Source of the DNA: Distichodus sexfasciatus
Taxonomy: Eukaryota; Chordata; Actinopteri; Characiformes; Distichodontidae
Length of the DNA stretch: 64,000 nucleotides
Assembly: GCA_032718565.1 (NCBI GenBank)
Contig: JAVGVS010000054.1
Coordinates: 954,812-1,018,811 of the forward strand
Direction: 5' to 3'
How positions within the stretch are numbered: position 1 is the stretch's first letter; each line of letters opens with the position of its first letter. Under the pieces are notes generated by a model, which was not told where the DNA came from, made no database searches, and saw only the letters and a list, made by a program, of their open reading frames with translations. Shown one piece after another: positions 22,486-34,271 of this stretch. The position numbers and the translations under genes were made by a program.

Positions 22486-23655
22486 AATAGGGTCGACGTT
22501 GTGGTTTTCAGGACAATATCGATGCTGATTCTTGCTAGTTACTGGACCAGGCGATGTTGTTTTCTGCTTGGTCGCTTCAGCCCTCAAAAGCGAACTCAGA
22601 TCGATTAGTCAGCATTTTTATGTATGTGAACACACCAAATGAACTCGGACCCCTCTGAAACGAACCGAACTGAGACCGCCGGGAGAGTCGAGTTACGCTT
22701 AAGTCGCTTTAAGTAAACTTCATAGGAGTAAAGCATTAAGGTGAAATAGAAAACACCCATATAGTCTTCTTTAAAGGAACCGAACTCAGTCCTCTAGAAG
22801 TGGTCAAAAATTGAGCCAACAAAGGAACTCGGTTCTTTCACACTGTAGAGTTCATTTGAAGGGGACTGGTTCTCTTTCTGCTCCACTTCAGCTCAGATGA
22901 GACTCAGTCATTTTCTGTTCATTAAGTAATTCTTATGGAGCTCTCAGGCCTTTACTGCTTTGCATTCTGCTAGTTTTTTTTTCTTACTTCGAACAAAAAC
23001 TGTCGAAGCGAACCAGGGCGCTTTTGCATTTTAGAAAGTATAAGTTAAACTTAGTGCCTCTCGGACCATGAACCGGACCAAGAGACCACCTCCGAAGTGG
23101 TCTCAGTTGATTCGTTCAGAAGATCTGAGAGTTCGTTTAGTGATGATTTCACATATACATAAAAATGCTGACTAAATCAATCTGAGTTAAACTTTGAGGG
23201 AACAGAAAGCCGGACCAGAGATGTGAAAACACCAACACAAATCTTCATTTTAAAATAGCTTTATTGTTTTATAAATACTCAAGCTAATTACATTTATTTT
23301 ATTGTAACTTCAGTAATAAATAGACCTTTCAGTAACATTATAAGTGTGATACTTTCAAATTTGAAACTTAAACGTTTTAGTATTCCAAATTAAACAGCAG
23401 CAGGTTGTGGTGAAGAAAAGCTGCTCGGCGTGCTCTCCATTAACTAGATCTCGTGTGACATTTAGCCAATGAGGACATTAAAATAAAAGCAAAAAGCGAA
23501 TTAGAGAGCAAACAACACAGAAGAAACTGACAGTGAGTCTGATAAGCGCACCTTGTAATTACTTAATATCGGTGATGGCCAAAATTCAACAATGACACAG
23601 ATAATCAGCAAAACGGGTAATATCAGCCCCGATAGTCGGACGACACTTAATAAAC
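22486..23655 (+). mobile_element. Family R element split by a later insertion
   Basis: Left end GGGTCGACGTTGTGG; right part AATATCGGTGATGGCC, AGCCCCGATAGTCGGACG. The middle is occupied by an unrelated TIR element at 22581-23200. A 71-codon minus-strand frame at the right is incidental. Confidence 0.65.
22581..23200. mobile_element. 620-bp TIR element nested in family R
   Basis: About 48-base inverted ends: CCCTCAAAAGCGAACTCAG then TTAGTCAGCATTTTTATGTA on the left, and the complement on the right (ACATAAAAATGCTGACTAA then TTTGAGGG). No coding frame. Superfamily unassigned. Confidence 0.8.
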
Positions 23656-23930
23656 AGAATGTACTACAAGATATTTCCCATTTGATTAATGTTCCAGTGC
23701 TCATATTAGTAAACAAACACTGCTAATATTTGCTAAATCACATGCAAATGCCACCATGATGCCACTGTCTGCTACTCCAGCGCTGGCTTTTAATACTCGC
23801 TTCTCGTAACGTGCCGGGTCTCATTCAACAACGTGCTCAAGAAGCAGTTTTATTATATTTCGCTATTGCAGTTTCCGAAAAGATTCTGACATTCACCAAT
23901 TTGTTTGGCAATTTCACGATTTCTTCACAT

Positions 23931-24180
23931 AGGGCTGTGCGATATGACCAGAATCTCATATCTCCATATGTCATTTCATATCCTGATAACGATATGCCAT
24001 TTTTTGGAACTTCCAGAAGCAAAATCTTGTGTCTGTGTGCGCTGCTTTGGAACATCACCAAATGTAGCTGTTTTGCCTGTATTTTTGCACAATTGACAGT
24101 AAACACCCATTTCTTACACTGTTTTATTTTGCTTTTTACGTCATTTTTACGCTGACAGTGTTGTATTTTTTAAACGTCTA
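23931..24180 (+). mobile_element. Left-end fragment of the GGCTGTGCGATATG family
   Basis: AGGGCTGTGCGATATGACC followed by CATATCCTGATAACGATATG. The matching inverted end is absent, so this is a truncated relic. Confidence 0.6.
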
Positions 24181-25867
24181 AACTAATTTAAGAAAGGTAA
24201 ACAATTGGGGCCTACTGTGGTCTGAAATAATCACCATCTTTTTAAATTCTGTTTTCTTTTACCGTCTCAACTTCTCAGTTTGGTCTCCCGACAGACATAG
24301 CAGCCAGCAAACAGCTCCAGGGCTTGAGACTCTTGCTTATTCCCAAATCCCCAAATGTGCTCGGAGCACTGATCCAGGATCAGGCCTTCCACTTTCTCGC
24401 TTTACCTACATCACTATGTCTGAAACTGATCTGAGGGCAGTATTCCCTCTTTGAGTTACACTGCAGGCTGGGGTTTTTGTTAGGCAGAGTGTGCGTGCTG
24501 CGAGGGCTTTAAATCTCATCCCTCTGGAGGCAGCACACGAGCCTGGCATCTTCCACCTCGGCCTGGCACCTGCCTGCTGCGCCCTGGCCGCCTGCTAATC
24601 TCTTGAACCAGGGCATGTAAACAGTTGGGGGACGAGGGGAGGGAGGGCCGCTCTTCATGGGGCTGTGTACTGACGTGTGGGATTAGATCCTACTGGCCTT
24701 GGCTGTGCTCTGTGCCCTCTGCTGAGACTCACGCACACACCTGGGCTTGTTGAGGACCCGGTCATCCTGTTATAAGAGCAGGTTTCAGAAGAAATGTTTT
24801 TATTGAGTTCCACATTTTCTTTGAAAAACTAGAAAAACATGGGTTAATTTTTGTTTTTTTGTTTTTTTGTCTTTATTTATTAGTACGATTTGCTCAGAGC
24901 AACTAGGTAGCACTTTGTCCAAGTTGAATTTCCTTTCGGGGACAAATAAAGTTTATCCTTATCCTTATCCTTAAAATATGCTTTTTGTTACTGAGGTTAA
25001 GGTTTGTGGCTGAGAACTATTACACACAAACATTTATAAATATATCTTGCAGTATTTTTGAGCTGCTTCTATTGATTTCTTTACTCTCCAGATGTAAATA
25101 ATGCTACAGCTGCAAAGCATATAAATATCTGATGAATCTCTTAGTATTTTTGTATTTTTAACACCTTTTAAAACCCCCTGCCATAGACCGCCACCAATCA
25201 CCCAGGCACACACTTTGGTCACTGTTCTTCCTCATCATTCTTGTTTCACTGGAGTTTCGTAGCTGCAGGCGTAAACACTAACTCTCAGAATGAACATAGT
25301 GTTCTGGACATGCTGTGTACACAAATTAACTTGTGGGCGATTGTTGTGCACCGTGCACCCTGGCGGCTGCTCTGTTGACTGTAGTGACCTCAGGCCGTTC
25401 CAGGTAAGTCATCCAGCAACTCGGAGTTCAGCGTTTTGTTAGTTCCTTATTCCGATAGTAGAAGCATTACGTCCCCGGTTGATTTGATTCCTTCTCCAAT
25501 AACCAGGTCTCCTGGTAGAGACTGGATTAATGTGGAAGAAATTATTTTAATCTTGACTCTGATTATTTAAATAAGGAAAGCTAATGTCGGTGTTGATTAC
25601 AGCACAAAGAAATAGGAAATCAACACTTAACAAGCGCCGTACACCAAAATAAAGTCTCTCAGGCAGTGATGATCATTTTTCATTTCATTAAATAAAATAA
25701 TGACTTGAAACGAGAGGGTGAAACTTACCAGCTTTTTCAGGAACCACAACTTTATGCAGTGTCTCGTGAGGATTCAGATAAATTATTCTGTATTGACTTG
25801 AGATAAATCAGCTTGCTTCAAAATGAATTATCTGATTCGTTGAGCTTTATATTGTTATCCGTCTGTT
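24181..25867. other. Repeat-poor stretch
   Basis: Largely free of the families above. Segment 24290-24780 is the most even in composition. A short tandem of CCTTAT units at 24955-24972 is the only repeat I see. No exon found. Confidence 0.5.
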
Positions 25868-25965
25868 TATTAGATATGGCACCGATCTGATACACGGACC
25901 AATACCGACTCAAACAGCTGGGTCGGGTATCGGTGGCATTGGGCCGATTTATGGAGCTGATCTGT
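25868..25965 (-). mobile_element. Diverged end fragment of a TGCACCGAT-type element
   Basis: TGGCACCGATCTGATACACG, CCGACTCAAACAGCTGGGTC and GGTATCGGTGGCATTGGGCC resemble the right part of the 47470 element near 48260-48340, inverted. No clear boundaries. Confidence 0.5.
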
Positions 25966-26311
25966 AAATTGCTTCTGCATGCTAGAACGTCCATTTTTCC
26001 CGCATTGACTAACACGCGGGCTCAAGTGCGGCGCTTTACTGTAGCGACACCGTTCTTCACTAAGCTACCAAATTTGTGGTGAGTGGTCTAATCCTCTTCC
26101 CATATAATATTTTGCGTCATGCGCACTTGTCTTTATGTTGTGGTTTATTTTCCCTGCTTAACCCATTCATTTTCTGCCATTAATAATACATGGCATTTGA
26201 GACTCGAAAGCTTTTTCATACGACAGTCAACACGGTTCTAGTGACACCTCAGACCACCTCACTGACCACACACAGGAATCTCTTTCCACCCGCACTCATT
26301 GTTTTCTCCCT

Positions 26312-26520
26312 ATCCTAGGACCCGGTAAAAAGTCACCACTGAGGTACTCATTAGCAGTACCGTCCCCGAGCACTGCTCCCCGGGCGCTTGTTAGCTGCCC
26401 ACTGGTCCTTTATGGAGGGGTTAAATGCAGAGGTCACATTTGGTTGTGGTGCAGTGTGTGTGTGCTGTGCTGTGGTGTGTTCACAATGACAAATAATCAC
26501 TCACTTTCACCTTTCACCTT
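26312..26520 (+). mobile_element. SINE family A, headless
   Basis: CTAGGACCCGGTAAAAAGTC to ACTCACTTTCACC; the body is otherwise complete. Confidence 0.8.
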
Positions 26521-27224
26521 ATCATCCCTCGTTCTTTCGCCATTCATTTCAGTGCAAGTCTTTCTGCTCGGCCAGTTTTCATGTCACAGCTACAAAATTT
26601 GAACAATCACATTGGCTTTTTTTTGTGGGAACGTGTTTCTAGTTTTGTATGAATCTTCTCAACGCCTATACACCATATGGGCAAATATTAGTTGAATTCA
26701 GGTGTTGGACTAGATTTGCCCACAGGTGTATAATATTAACCACCCTGCCATGTGAGCTGCTTTTATACTAGGAATATGTTAATGAATTATTTTCTACGTC
26801 AGTTCCTTCATTATTTCTTTGCTTGATATACAACTGACATCTCTGGCGTAGTGGAAGTGTTTAGGAACAGCACAAACTCCAGAATCAACACGTAAGACCT
26901 CCGCCAGAGTTACGTTTTTTATATTTCCAAACTTCCTCTGCCGTTACCCCCAGTATAAAAACTGCGCTGAGAGCTTCATAGAGTTGCGTTCCACATCTTG
27001 CACCATGACGCACAATGTAGCGTCAGATGGGGTTAATGTAAGCACTGGGTTCTGGAGTAGTGGAGGCGTTCTGTTGAGTGAGGGATGACGAATGACACTT
27101 CTCTGTCTGCCCGTCTGCCCGTTTGGGTGGATACCAGGAGAACGTTATCTGTCTGAGAGCATTGTACTTAACTGTAGCGTATGGTGGAGTTATTTGCCAT
27201 GAGCAAAGGCACCGTCTAGCGCTG
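26521..27224. other. No gene recognised
   Basis: Overlapping 71- and 81-codon frames at 27023-27368 span the SINE fragment and are not coding. Confidence 0.45.
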
Positions 27225-27322
27225 CCAAAAAAGCGCACTGCTCCTACATGGATGGGTCCGTCACCGGAGACACATTTGGTTGTGGTTCCTCAAATACAAG
27301 TAATCAAACACTTAAATTCACC
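27225..27322 (+). mobile_element. SINE family A, 3' fragment
   Basis: CTGCTCCTACATGGATGGG, CACATTTGGTTGTGGT and CACTTAAATTCACC remain. Confidence 0.6.
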
Positions 27323-27372
27323 TAAAATGCAAACACTGATTAGACATCTTCAATATTGCGGTATATAAATAT

Positions 27373-27872
27373 CAGACCCTCCGGGATTTCACCACGTTGC
27401 GATCACAACTATTAGCGCAAATTCAGCCAGTTCTCACAAATTCATTACTGCCGTGCAATTTTAACCAATTACCGCAACGTTTCCACAATTTTTGACAGTC
27501 ATTGTCATTTCTGGCAAAACGTTGGGCCATACGGCAGCGAACCCCCTTTCTGTGTTACGTTTGGAAGACACAGGAATCGTGTGATAAAAATGCCTCACGT
27601 TTACGCCAAAAATAACGAAAATGGTTAATGGTGGACAAAAGTAATTGTAGTTTTGATTATTTTTCTAATTTATTATTTAAATAAGAAAATAAATTGTTAA
27701 AAAAGAATTACAAAAGAGTGGAAAATTAAGCTTTTTCTGCCCGCTTTGACTTGCTCCCATAACAAGTACAACAAAATTGGCTAAAAACACATAACTTTCT
27801 CCTACTTAATGTTTTAGAAAAGCTGCCGCGAATCCAGACATTTTGTTGTAGCGACAATCTCAAAAAAACACT
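27373..27872 (+). mobile_element. Family P, copy with lost right end
   Basis: Starts CAGACCCTCCGGGATTTC and continues through TTCATTACTGCCGTGCAATT to the CAATCTCAAAAAAAC motif, where similarity stops before the expected inverted end. The centre holds an AT-rich expansion of about 100 bases absent from the 33839 copy. Confidence 0.7.
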
Positions 27873-28179
27873 GATATCATATAAAGGCAATAACACAGGC
27901 TATTAGGGGCCGTAACCGAGGAAAAATATAAATATAACATTTTAGTGTCTTTTTGATTTCTTTGGATTTGATGTCAGTGGAAGAATTGTGTTAAATGAGC
28001 ATATGGTCTCATATCCAGCACGTTCTCCTGAATTAAGTTGAAGTATTATCGTATCGTTGTGTACTTGATTATATCAAGAAAGACATTGGTATTGTTGAAT
28101 CAGTACCCAGTAGCATTACAGTAATGAAACTTGGGATTTACACCCCAAACCCACTTACCCCCACACTTACACTCAGTAA

Positions 28180-28245
28180 TTACAGGGGCAGTCTCCCTGG
28201 AGCAACTTGGGGTTAAGGATGTGATAAAAGTGGCTGTATACGGTG
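28180..28245 (-). mobile_element. Family C body fragment
   Basis: GGGGCAGTCTCCCTGGAGCA and ACTTGGGGTTAAGGATG. Confidence 0.5.
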
Positions 28246-28774
28246 TGTGTTGTTTCCTCATCTCGGGAGGCGGTGAAGCCCTCAGACGTGTCATGATTGA
28301 AAGCAGAATTACCTGTCAGACCATCCTGAGGAGCATCATTTGCTAATAGTTAGCATCATCTCCCTGCTTGATTTATAAAATCATTGCAGCCTATCTCGCA
28401 TCTTTAATAATCTGTACTGTCTAAAAAAATACTCTCTCTGGAGGCTGGCTGTCCTGAGTGTCTATCAGCCCACTGCTAAATACGTCCTGAATGATGCTAT
28501 TTCTCATGCCGCCAATTTCAGATGGTATCTGTTCCCCGAGCTTCCCCTCTTCTTATTTGTTAATATTCTTATTATGAAAAAAAAAAAAACATATTGGGAG
28601 CATTACTCATTCTTCTCGTGATTCAGTAATGCTGCGTTCATATCTTTTATTTGGATTTCATTCAGAAATGTCACTTCTCATCCATCGTCTCATCGTCAGT
28701 TTTCTGTTATTCAGCTGTTTTGATTGTGCTGTGACAGATCACAGTTCCTCAGTGTGTGTTCATGTACCGTCTCC
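28246..28774. other. Repeat-poor stretch
   Basis: Segment 28340-28560 is repeat-free and balanced in composition, so a candidate conserved non-coding element. Poly-A at 28576-28590. Confidence 0.4.
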
Positions 28775-28955
28775 TTTAAAACATACCACCACGGGACACA
28801 GTGAACTGCAACCAAATGTGACCTCTGCTTTTGACCCGTCCGTGTGGGCAGCTGTTTGGCAGCGCCCTGGGAGCAGTACTTGGGGAGGGTACCTTGCTTG
28901 AACCGACAACCCTCAAGCCACGGAGCAAACTCACGAACTGTGACACTACCAACTA
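28775..28955 (-). mobile_element. SINE family A, reverse and degraded
   Basis: CAACCAAATGTGACCTCTGC, GGAGCAGTACTTGGGGAGGG, ACACTACCAACTA. The block between GGTACC and the head is shortened. Confidence 0.75.
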
Positions 28956-29105
28956 CTTATATACCTCTTATGATATATTATTTAAGACAAAATATACCAG
29001 CACTAATATTTGAAAGTATATTCACAGGTTAAATCTTGTCAGTAAATATATGAGCAAAAACAAACAAAAACCTCAACACTAAATTATTACTTAATGTCGT
29101 AACCA

Positions 29106-29438
29106 CAGGCGGCACAGTGGTGCAGTGGTTAAGCCCTTCGCCACTACAGCAAGGAAGATTCGTGGGTTCGATCGGGTTAGGGTTTTCTGTGTGTGTGGAA
29201 TTCGGGTGCTCGGGATCATCCAGTCAAAAGCATACTGTAGGTTAATTGGCGACTCTAAATTTGCCATTAAGATGTGAATAAGAGTGTGATTGTGTGTGTG
29301 TCCTGTGTTGTGTTGCCACCTGCCCAGGGTTAGTCCCCTGCCTTCGCAGCTCATAAGTTCGGGATAGGCTCAAATCCCCCCCCATATGACCCTGTGGTTA
29401 GGATTAACTTCGTTCAGATAATGAATGAATGAATAACC
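29106..29438 (+). mobile_element. DANA-like SINE, family B, forward copy
   Basis: Head GGCGGCACAGTGGTGCAGTG, GTGGGTTCGATCGG, tail AATGAATGAATGAATA. The middle is more diverged than at 15905. Confidence 0.85.
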
Positions 29439-30012
29439 TAATAAGGGGGTAAAGGTTAGATGTCGTGATACTGATTGAGGTCATATCGCCCGACCCCACC
29501 AATGCATTAGATATATTTTTACAGCTATATATTTTATCATTTTTCTAGATTTTCATGATGCCATATTCCCCACATCCCCAGCGTGGTGGTGTTGGGTGCA
29601 GGTAAGGCTCCCTTTCATGTTTTCAGGTCCACATCTTTAGTCCCCAACTTTGAGCTGATTCCCGGGGCGTCGGCGCCGCTGCAGTTTCTGGATCTTGGAG
29701 CTGTGCTCCAGCTCCAGCTCCAGCGTGTGGGCAACTGGGGGCCGAGCCTCTGCTTTGATGCTGTTCATGTCTAGTTCCCTGCTTTCTCTCTCCCTCTCTG
29801 TACAACATCTGCAAAACCGCTTGAACACAGCTCACAGAGCCGCAGCCTTCGGTGCTTCCACAGATGGGCAGGAATCCACAGGCTTTCACATTTACTGGGC
29901 GGACAGAGAATGGATGGGAGGAAGAGAAGGCGAAGAGAGTCAGAGCGAAGAGAGCGCAGATGAGAAGCGAGTTAGGCGAGAGGGAGAGAGAGAGAAGCGG
30001 CTGAGTGAGAGA

Positions 30013-30053
<41 letters not shown>

Positions 30054-30187
30054 AGGGAAAAGTGAGTTTATGTGTGAGAGACTGAGTTTTGTGACACCTG
30101 CCTGAATACACAGAGGACTGAAAACAACAGATAGAAGATTGTAAAAGTTTGATGTTGGACGTAGAGGAGTGCTCACGATTTCAAAGC

Positions 30188-30218
<31 letters not shown>

Positions 30219-30347
30219 GAGCAGCAGCAGCGATGGTGAAATGTTTTGACAGGCTGTTGGAGAAGAGTATACACAGTGGAAAAAAAAAAAAAACGCCAGA
30301 GGACCGGTACCTTAATTACTGCCCTGCTCTTCCCAGACTGCAGCCAC

Positions 30348-30383
<36 letters not shown>

Positions 30384-30548
30384 CAGTTTCTTTATGATTA
30401 TGAGGACGTTTGAAATATTTTTCAGGTTTTTGAAGACATTTTTGTATGCACTGTTATAAGTTGCGCTGGATAAGAGCGGCTGCTAAATACTGTAAATTTA
30501 AATGTATTTATAGAGAGGTTCAACAGATGCTAAAGTAGTGTGTGTTCT
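29439..30548. repeat. Unassigned sequence with GA, CA and GT microsatellites
   Basis: (GA)n at 30008-30052, (CA)n at 30187-30217, (GT)n at 30352-30380. At 29700-29730 a short CAGCTC repeat. Overlapping frames up to 162 codons are driven by these repeats. Confidence 0.75.
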
Positions 30549-30890
30549 AAGGGTCGACCGATTATCAGCCGGGCCGATTATCGGGCCGATATTAGGCATT
30601 TTGCAGATTATCGGTATCAGTGTTTGATTTGGTCATCACTGATGCATCAAATACAAGGTTGTGCTACTGTTGCTCTACTCTGTGCCGTTTGCTCTCCAAC
30701 GCACTGCTTCATTAATGTCGACTACAACAATCTCTGATTGGCTGTATGTTTCATAAGTAACAGTCAATCAACGTCGAAGCCTTGTTGTCACTCACACCAC
30801 ACTCACACATGGCGCAATGATGACTCTGAAGGAGAAAGAGAGAGAGGAGTTTTAGTTGAGCTCTGTGTTTGTAAAATTCAACATTTTGAC
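30549..30890 (-). mobile_element. Family R element, reverse copy, one end lost
   Basis: Starts AGGGTCGACCGATTATCAG and contains ATCTCTGATTGGCTGTATG and CCGTTTGCTCTCCAACGC, complements of the 20558 copy. The other terminus is missing after about 30890. Confidence 0.7.
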
Positions 30891-31017
30891 AGTTACACAA
30901 AGTAATGAGTGCAGTTGCACACCGTCCTTCCTCGCACATAATACGTTACAAAAATAAGGCAATAACAGTGATGTATTACTTTTGGCAGTAACGTAAGGCA
31001 TTAGTAATAATTCTTCA

Positions 31018-31266
31018 AAGTGAGTGATTATTTGTCACTGTAAACACACCATAGCACAGCACACAGTGCACCACAACCAAATGTGACCTCTGCATTTAAC
31101 CCATCCGTGAAGGAGCAGTGGGCAGCTAACAAGCGACCGGGGAGCAGTGCTTGGGGACGGTACTTTGCTCATGAGTACCTCAGTGGTAACTTTACCAGCC
31201 CTGGATTTGAACCTGTGACCTTCTGATCACGGGGCGAACACCCTACCATTATGCCACCAGCTGCCC
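31018..31266 (-). mobile_element. SINE family A, reverse, full length
   Basis: AAGTGAGTGATTATTTGTCA to CCACCAGCTGCCCC, with a clean head complement GATCACGGGGCGAACACCC. It lies head-to-head with the next copy, about 20 bases apart. Confidence 0.88.
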
Positions 31267-31284
31267 CAAGATATTATACTCATT

Positions 31285-31468
31285 ACATAGTAAAGTTACC
31301 ACTGAGGTACTCATGAGCAAGGTATCGTCCCCAAGCACTGCTCCCAGGCGCTGCCCTCATCAGCTGTTCACTGCTCCTTCATGGATAGGTCAAATGCAGA
31401 GGTCACCTTTGGTTGTGGTGCACTGTGTGCTGTGCTATCTAATGACAAATAATCACTCCCTTTCACTA
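31285..31468 (+). mobile_element. SINE family A, headless
   Basis: GTAAAGTTACCACTGAGGTA to CAAATAATCACTCCCTTTC. Forms an inverted pair with the 31018 copy. Confidence 0.82.
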
Positions 31469-32190
31469 ACCTATGAAAATGATCGCGATCGTTTAATCAC
31501 CCGACTGTTCAGCAATAATACAGCAGCTACAGGAAAAATTCTACATTCACAACATTTTCTCCATTTTATTTAATATTCCGCACGTTGCCAGCTGGGGTTG
31601 CTGTGTGGTACCAAATAAAGGAGAGATGGAGAAAGGAGGAGCGAAGGGGGTCTCTCTCATGCACCTGAATAATACGTCTGAATACACAGAGGATGGGAAA
31701 ACAAGATGGATTCTGTGTAAACGTCTTCTAGGACAGGAAAGGGAGAGGAAGAGCCTGATGGAGAGCGACGGGAAGAGGGGAGAAGACAGGAAGAGCGAGT
31801 GAGGGAAGAGGGGAATAAAGGAGAGAGAGAGGGCAGTAGTATGTTGTGTGGTGCAGTGGGGTTAGGGTGTGGAGTGCTGGGATCGATTAAGCTTTCCATC
31901 ATCAAGTTATTAATGTGCATCTGTCAGAGCTCCAGGCCGTGGGCAAGGAACCCAACCAGAAGAAACCACACACACACACACACACACACACTTACGCAGT
32001 CTATGTAGTATTTGTTCATTTATATTTCACATTAAAAACAAAAAGTGAAAAGTCTTTTTTAATATTTACTTCTAAAACCAAAATAAAATCGAGTAATGAG
32101 TCGTATTCTGATTTTAGATTTTGCACTCAAATTTTTTTTATAATGGAAAAACGCGTGTGTGTGTGTGTGTGTATATGCTGTATATATGTG
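31469..32190. repeat. Purine-rich stretch and two short microsatellites
   Basis: GA/GGAA-rich at 31615-31835, (CA)n at 31968-31990, (GT)n at 32152-32172. No gene. Confidence 0.7.
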
Positions 32191-32288
32191 ATTAAAAGTG
32201 AGGTTATTTGTGAACACAGCTCAGGACACAGGGCACCACAACTAAAACTGACCTCTGCTTTTGACCCATCCGTGAAGGAGCAGTGGGC
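32191..32288 (-). mobile_element. SINE family A, reverse 3' part
   Basis: GAGGTTATTTGTGAACACAG to GTGAAGGAGCAGTGGGC. It joins directly to a forward copy. Confidence 0.75.
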
Positions 32289-32545
32289 CGTTGAGAGTGT
32301 GACGGTTAGGGCGCTTGCCTCATGGATAGAAGGTCACTTGTTCAAATCCCAGGACCAGTAAAGGTACCACTGAGGTACTCATAAGCAAGGTACCGTCCCC
32401 AAAGTACTGCTCCATGAGCGCTGTCCATGTTAGCTGCCCACTGCTCTATCACAGATGGGTCAAATGCATGCAGAGTTCACATTTTGTGGTGGTGCACTGT
32501 GTGCTGTGTTGTGGTGTGTGTTCACAATGAAAAATAAGCACTTAT
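32289..32545 (+). mobile_element. SINE family A, full length
   Basis: GAGAGTGTGACGGTTAGGGC head, GTTCAAATCCC, complete body to the CACAATGAAAAATAAGCAC tail. Confidence 0.85.
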
Positions 32546-32555
32546 CCACTCATTC

Positions 32556-32617
32556 ACATGGGCAGCACCAGGGGAGTAGTGTTTGGGGACAGTACCTTGC
32601 TCATAGATCAAGGTGAA
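32556..32617 (-). mobile_element. SINE family A, small reverse fragment
   Basis: GGCAGCACCAGGGGAGTAGT and GGACAGTACCTTGCTCAT only. Confidence 0.6.
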
Positions 32618-33838
32618 CGATGACCTTCGGCGTTCTTGATTCTGGGTGCTTTCTGCGAATTGAAGTGACAACCCAAAAAGGCATTTTAGCATTTTGCATT
32701 TGAGCACAAAATGGGACATCAGAACATGACTCATTATCCGTATTTTTATTTTGGTTTCAAGTAAACACTGAAAACAACTGAAGTTTTCAGTTTCAAAGAG
32801 TTTTTTGGTTTTAATGTAAAAGTGAATGATTTTACTGTCCGCAAGATCTGTTTTCTGAAGGACAGTCTTGTCTCTTGAATGTTTTTAAAAGACCGGTCGG
32901 AACTGGGCTCGGTGAACACAGCACCAGCATCAAACAAAGCCTACGTGTCCCCTCCTGAGGCGCTTCATACATTAGTGCTGTGAGATAAGAGGCTGGAGAT
33001 GGACGCAGTGGGCTGCACTCGGGGCCATTCTCCGCCTTAAATCCCTTTAACTGTGTGGAGCTGATTATTGATCTGCTGCTCTGGCGTCTCAGTGCCATTG
33101 TGTCTGCATGCCTAGTGTGCTACAACGAGTCCTTTTGCAGATCGTCTTTGTAATGTCTCAAAGGCCACATCTAGAGAGAGAGAGGTAATGCAAAATATTC
33201 AAATTCTTCACTCTTTCTACCAGTCCTTCAGTATTTTACGTGTTGTCACACCTTGAGTTCTGCAGGTACTGGCAGTGAAATGTGAGAGGTGGTGCGAGAC
33301 TGTTCTATTTAAAACAGAGAGAGCATTAAATGGGGGGGCGCAGTGAAAACAGAGCTGTAGCAGCGTGAATGCAGTGTAAAATACATGGTACTCCGTTTTA
33401 ATACTGGAGTGTACTACCTTTTATTGCTCATATCGTCATGGTCAAAGTGTTTCAGTGGCTGATGATGAAAATGAGAGTTTGTTCATTTAAACGGGACGTT
33501 CAGGACGTATCATGACAGTGTCCGTGGAGTAAATTGGTGTCGACATTATGTGATGAAGGCTGAAAGTGACGAGCAGCGCTAAAGGCCACGACTAAATCAG
33601 ATCATGCTTAAAGTAGTTTCTTTCTCTCTGTTCTACACCACCACTCTCTCTACTTCACTCTCCCTCTCTCTCTCTCTCTCTCTTTCTTTTCCTGAAATTG
33701 GACTGATGATAACATGTTTTTTATTATGTTATATTATAAAAAATTATATAGTTATTCTTTCTTCTCTCTCTCTCTCTCTCTCTCTATACATATATATATA
33801 TATATAATTGAGTGTTATATTAATGCTATACATTAGCC
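32618..33838. repeat. No gene; CT and AT microsatellites at the right
   Basis: (CT)n at 33659-33682 and 33764-33785, the latter running into (AT)n at 33786-33806. The rest is unassigned. Confidence 0.6.
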
Positions 33839-34271
33839 AGACCAGGATTTTTTCGCAATCACAAAAATTCAGCCAGTCCCTGCAAATTCATTACTACCGT
33901 GCAATTTTTACCAATTAGCACAACTTTTGTGCAATTTTTGACCAATCATTATCCATTCCCGCAAAACGTTGATCCATACGTCGGCGAACTCACTTCCTTG
34001 TTACGTTTAGAAGACACAGGAAACGTGTGATAAAAATGCCTCACATTTGCCTTCAAAAATAACTAAATGATTAATGGTTAATAAAATAATAGTGGTTTTG
34101 TTCAGTCATCATAAAAGGGAACAAAATTGCATTTTTTTTGCGACTTTACTTCAACAAAACGCCAAAAAACACTGCAACTGTCATCGCAATTTTTTAGAAA
34201 AGCTGCAGCAAAATCAGGCATTTTAGGCCACAACAATCTCAAAAAAGGCCTGCGGAATCCTGGAGGGACAT
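33839..34271 (+). mobile_element. Family P, near full-length copy
   Basis: Starts GACCAGGATTTTTTCGC (a four-base CTCC deletion in the terminal repeat) and ends GGAATCCTGGAGGGAC. It best preserves the family's interior: CTGCAAATTCATTACTACCG on the left and GGCATTTTAGGCCACAACAA on the right. Confidence 0.75.

Noticed and set aside
29623..30111. 162-codon minus-strand frame
   Set aside because: The N-terminal half is a GA/CT microsatellite translation; the rest shows no domain.
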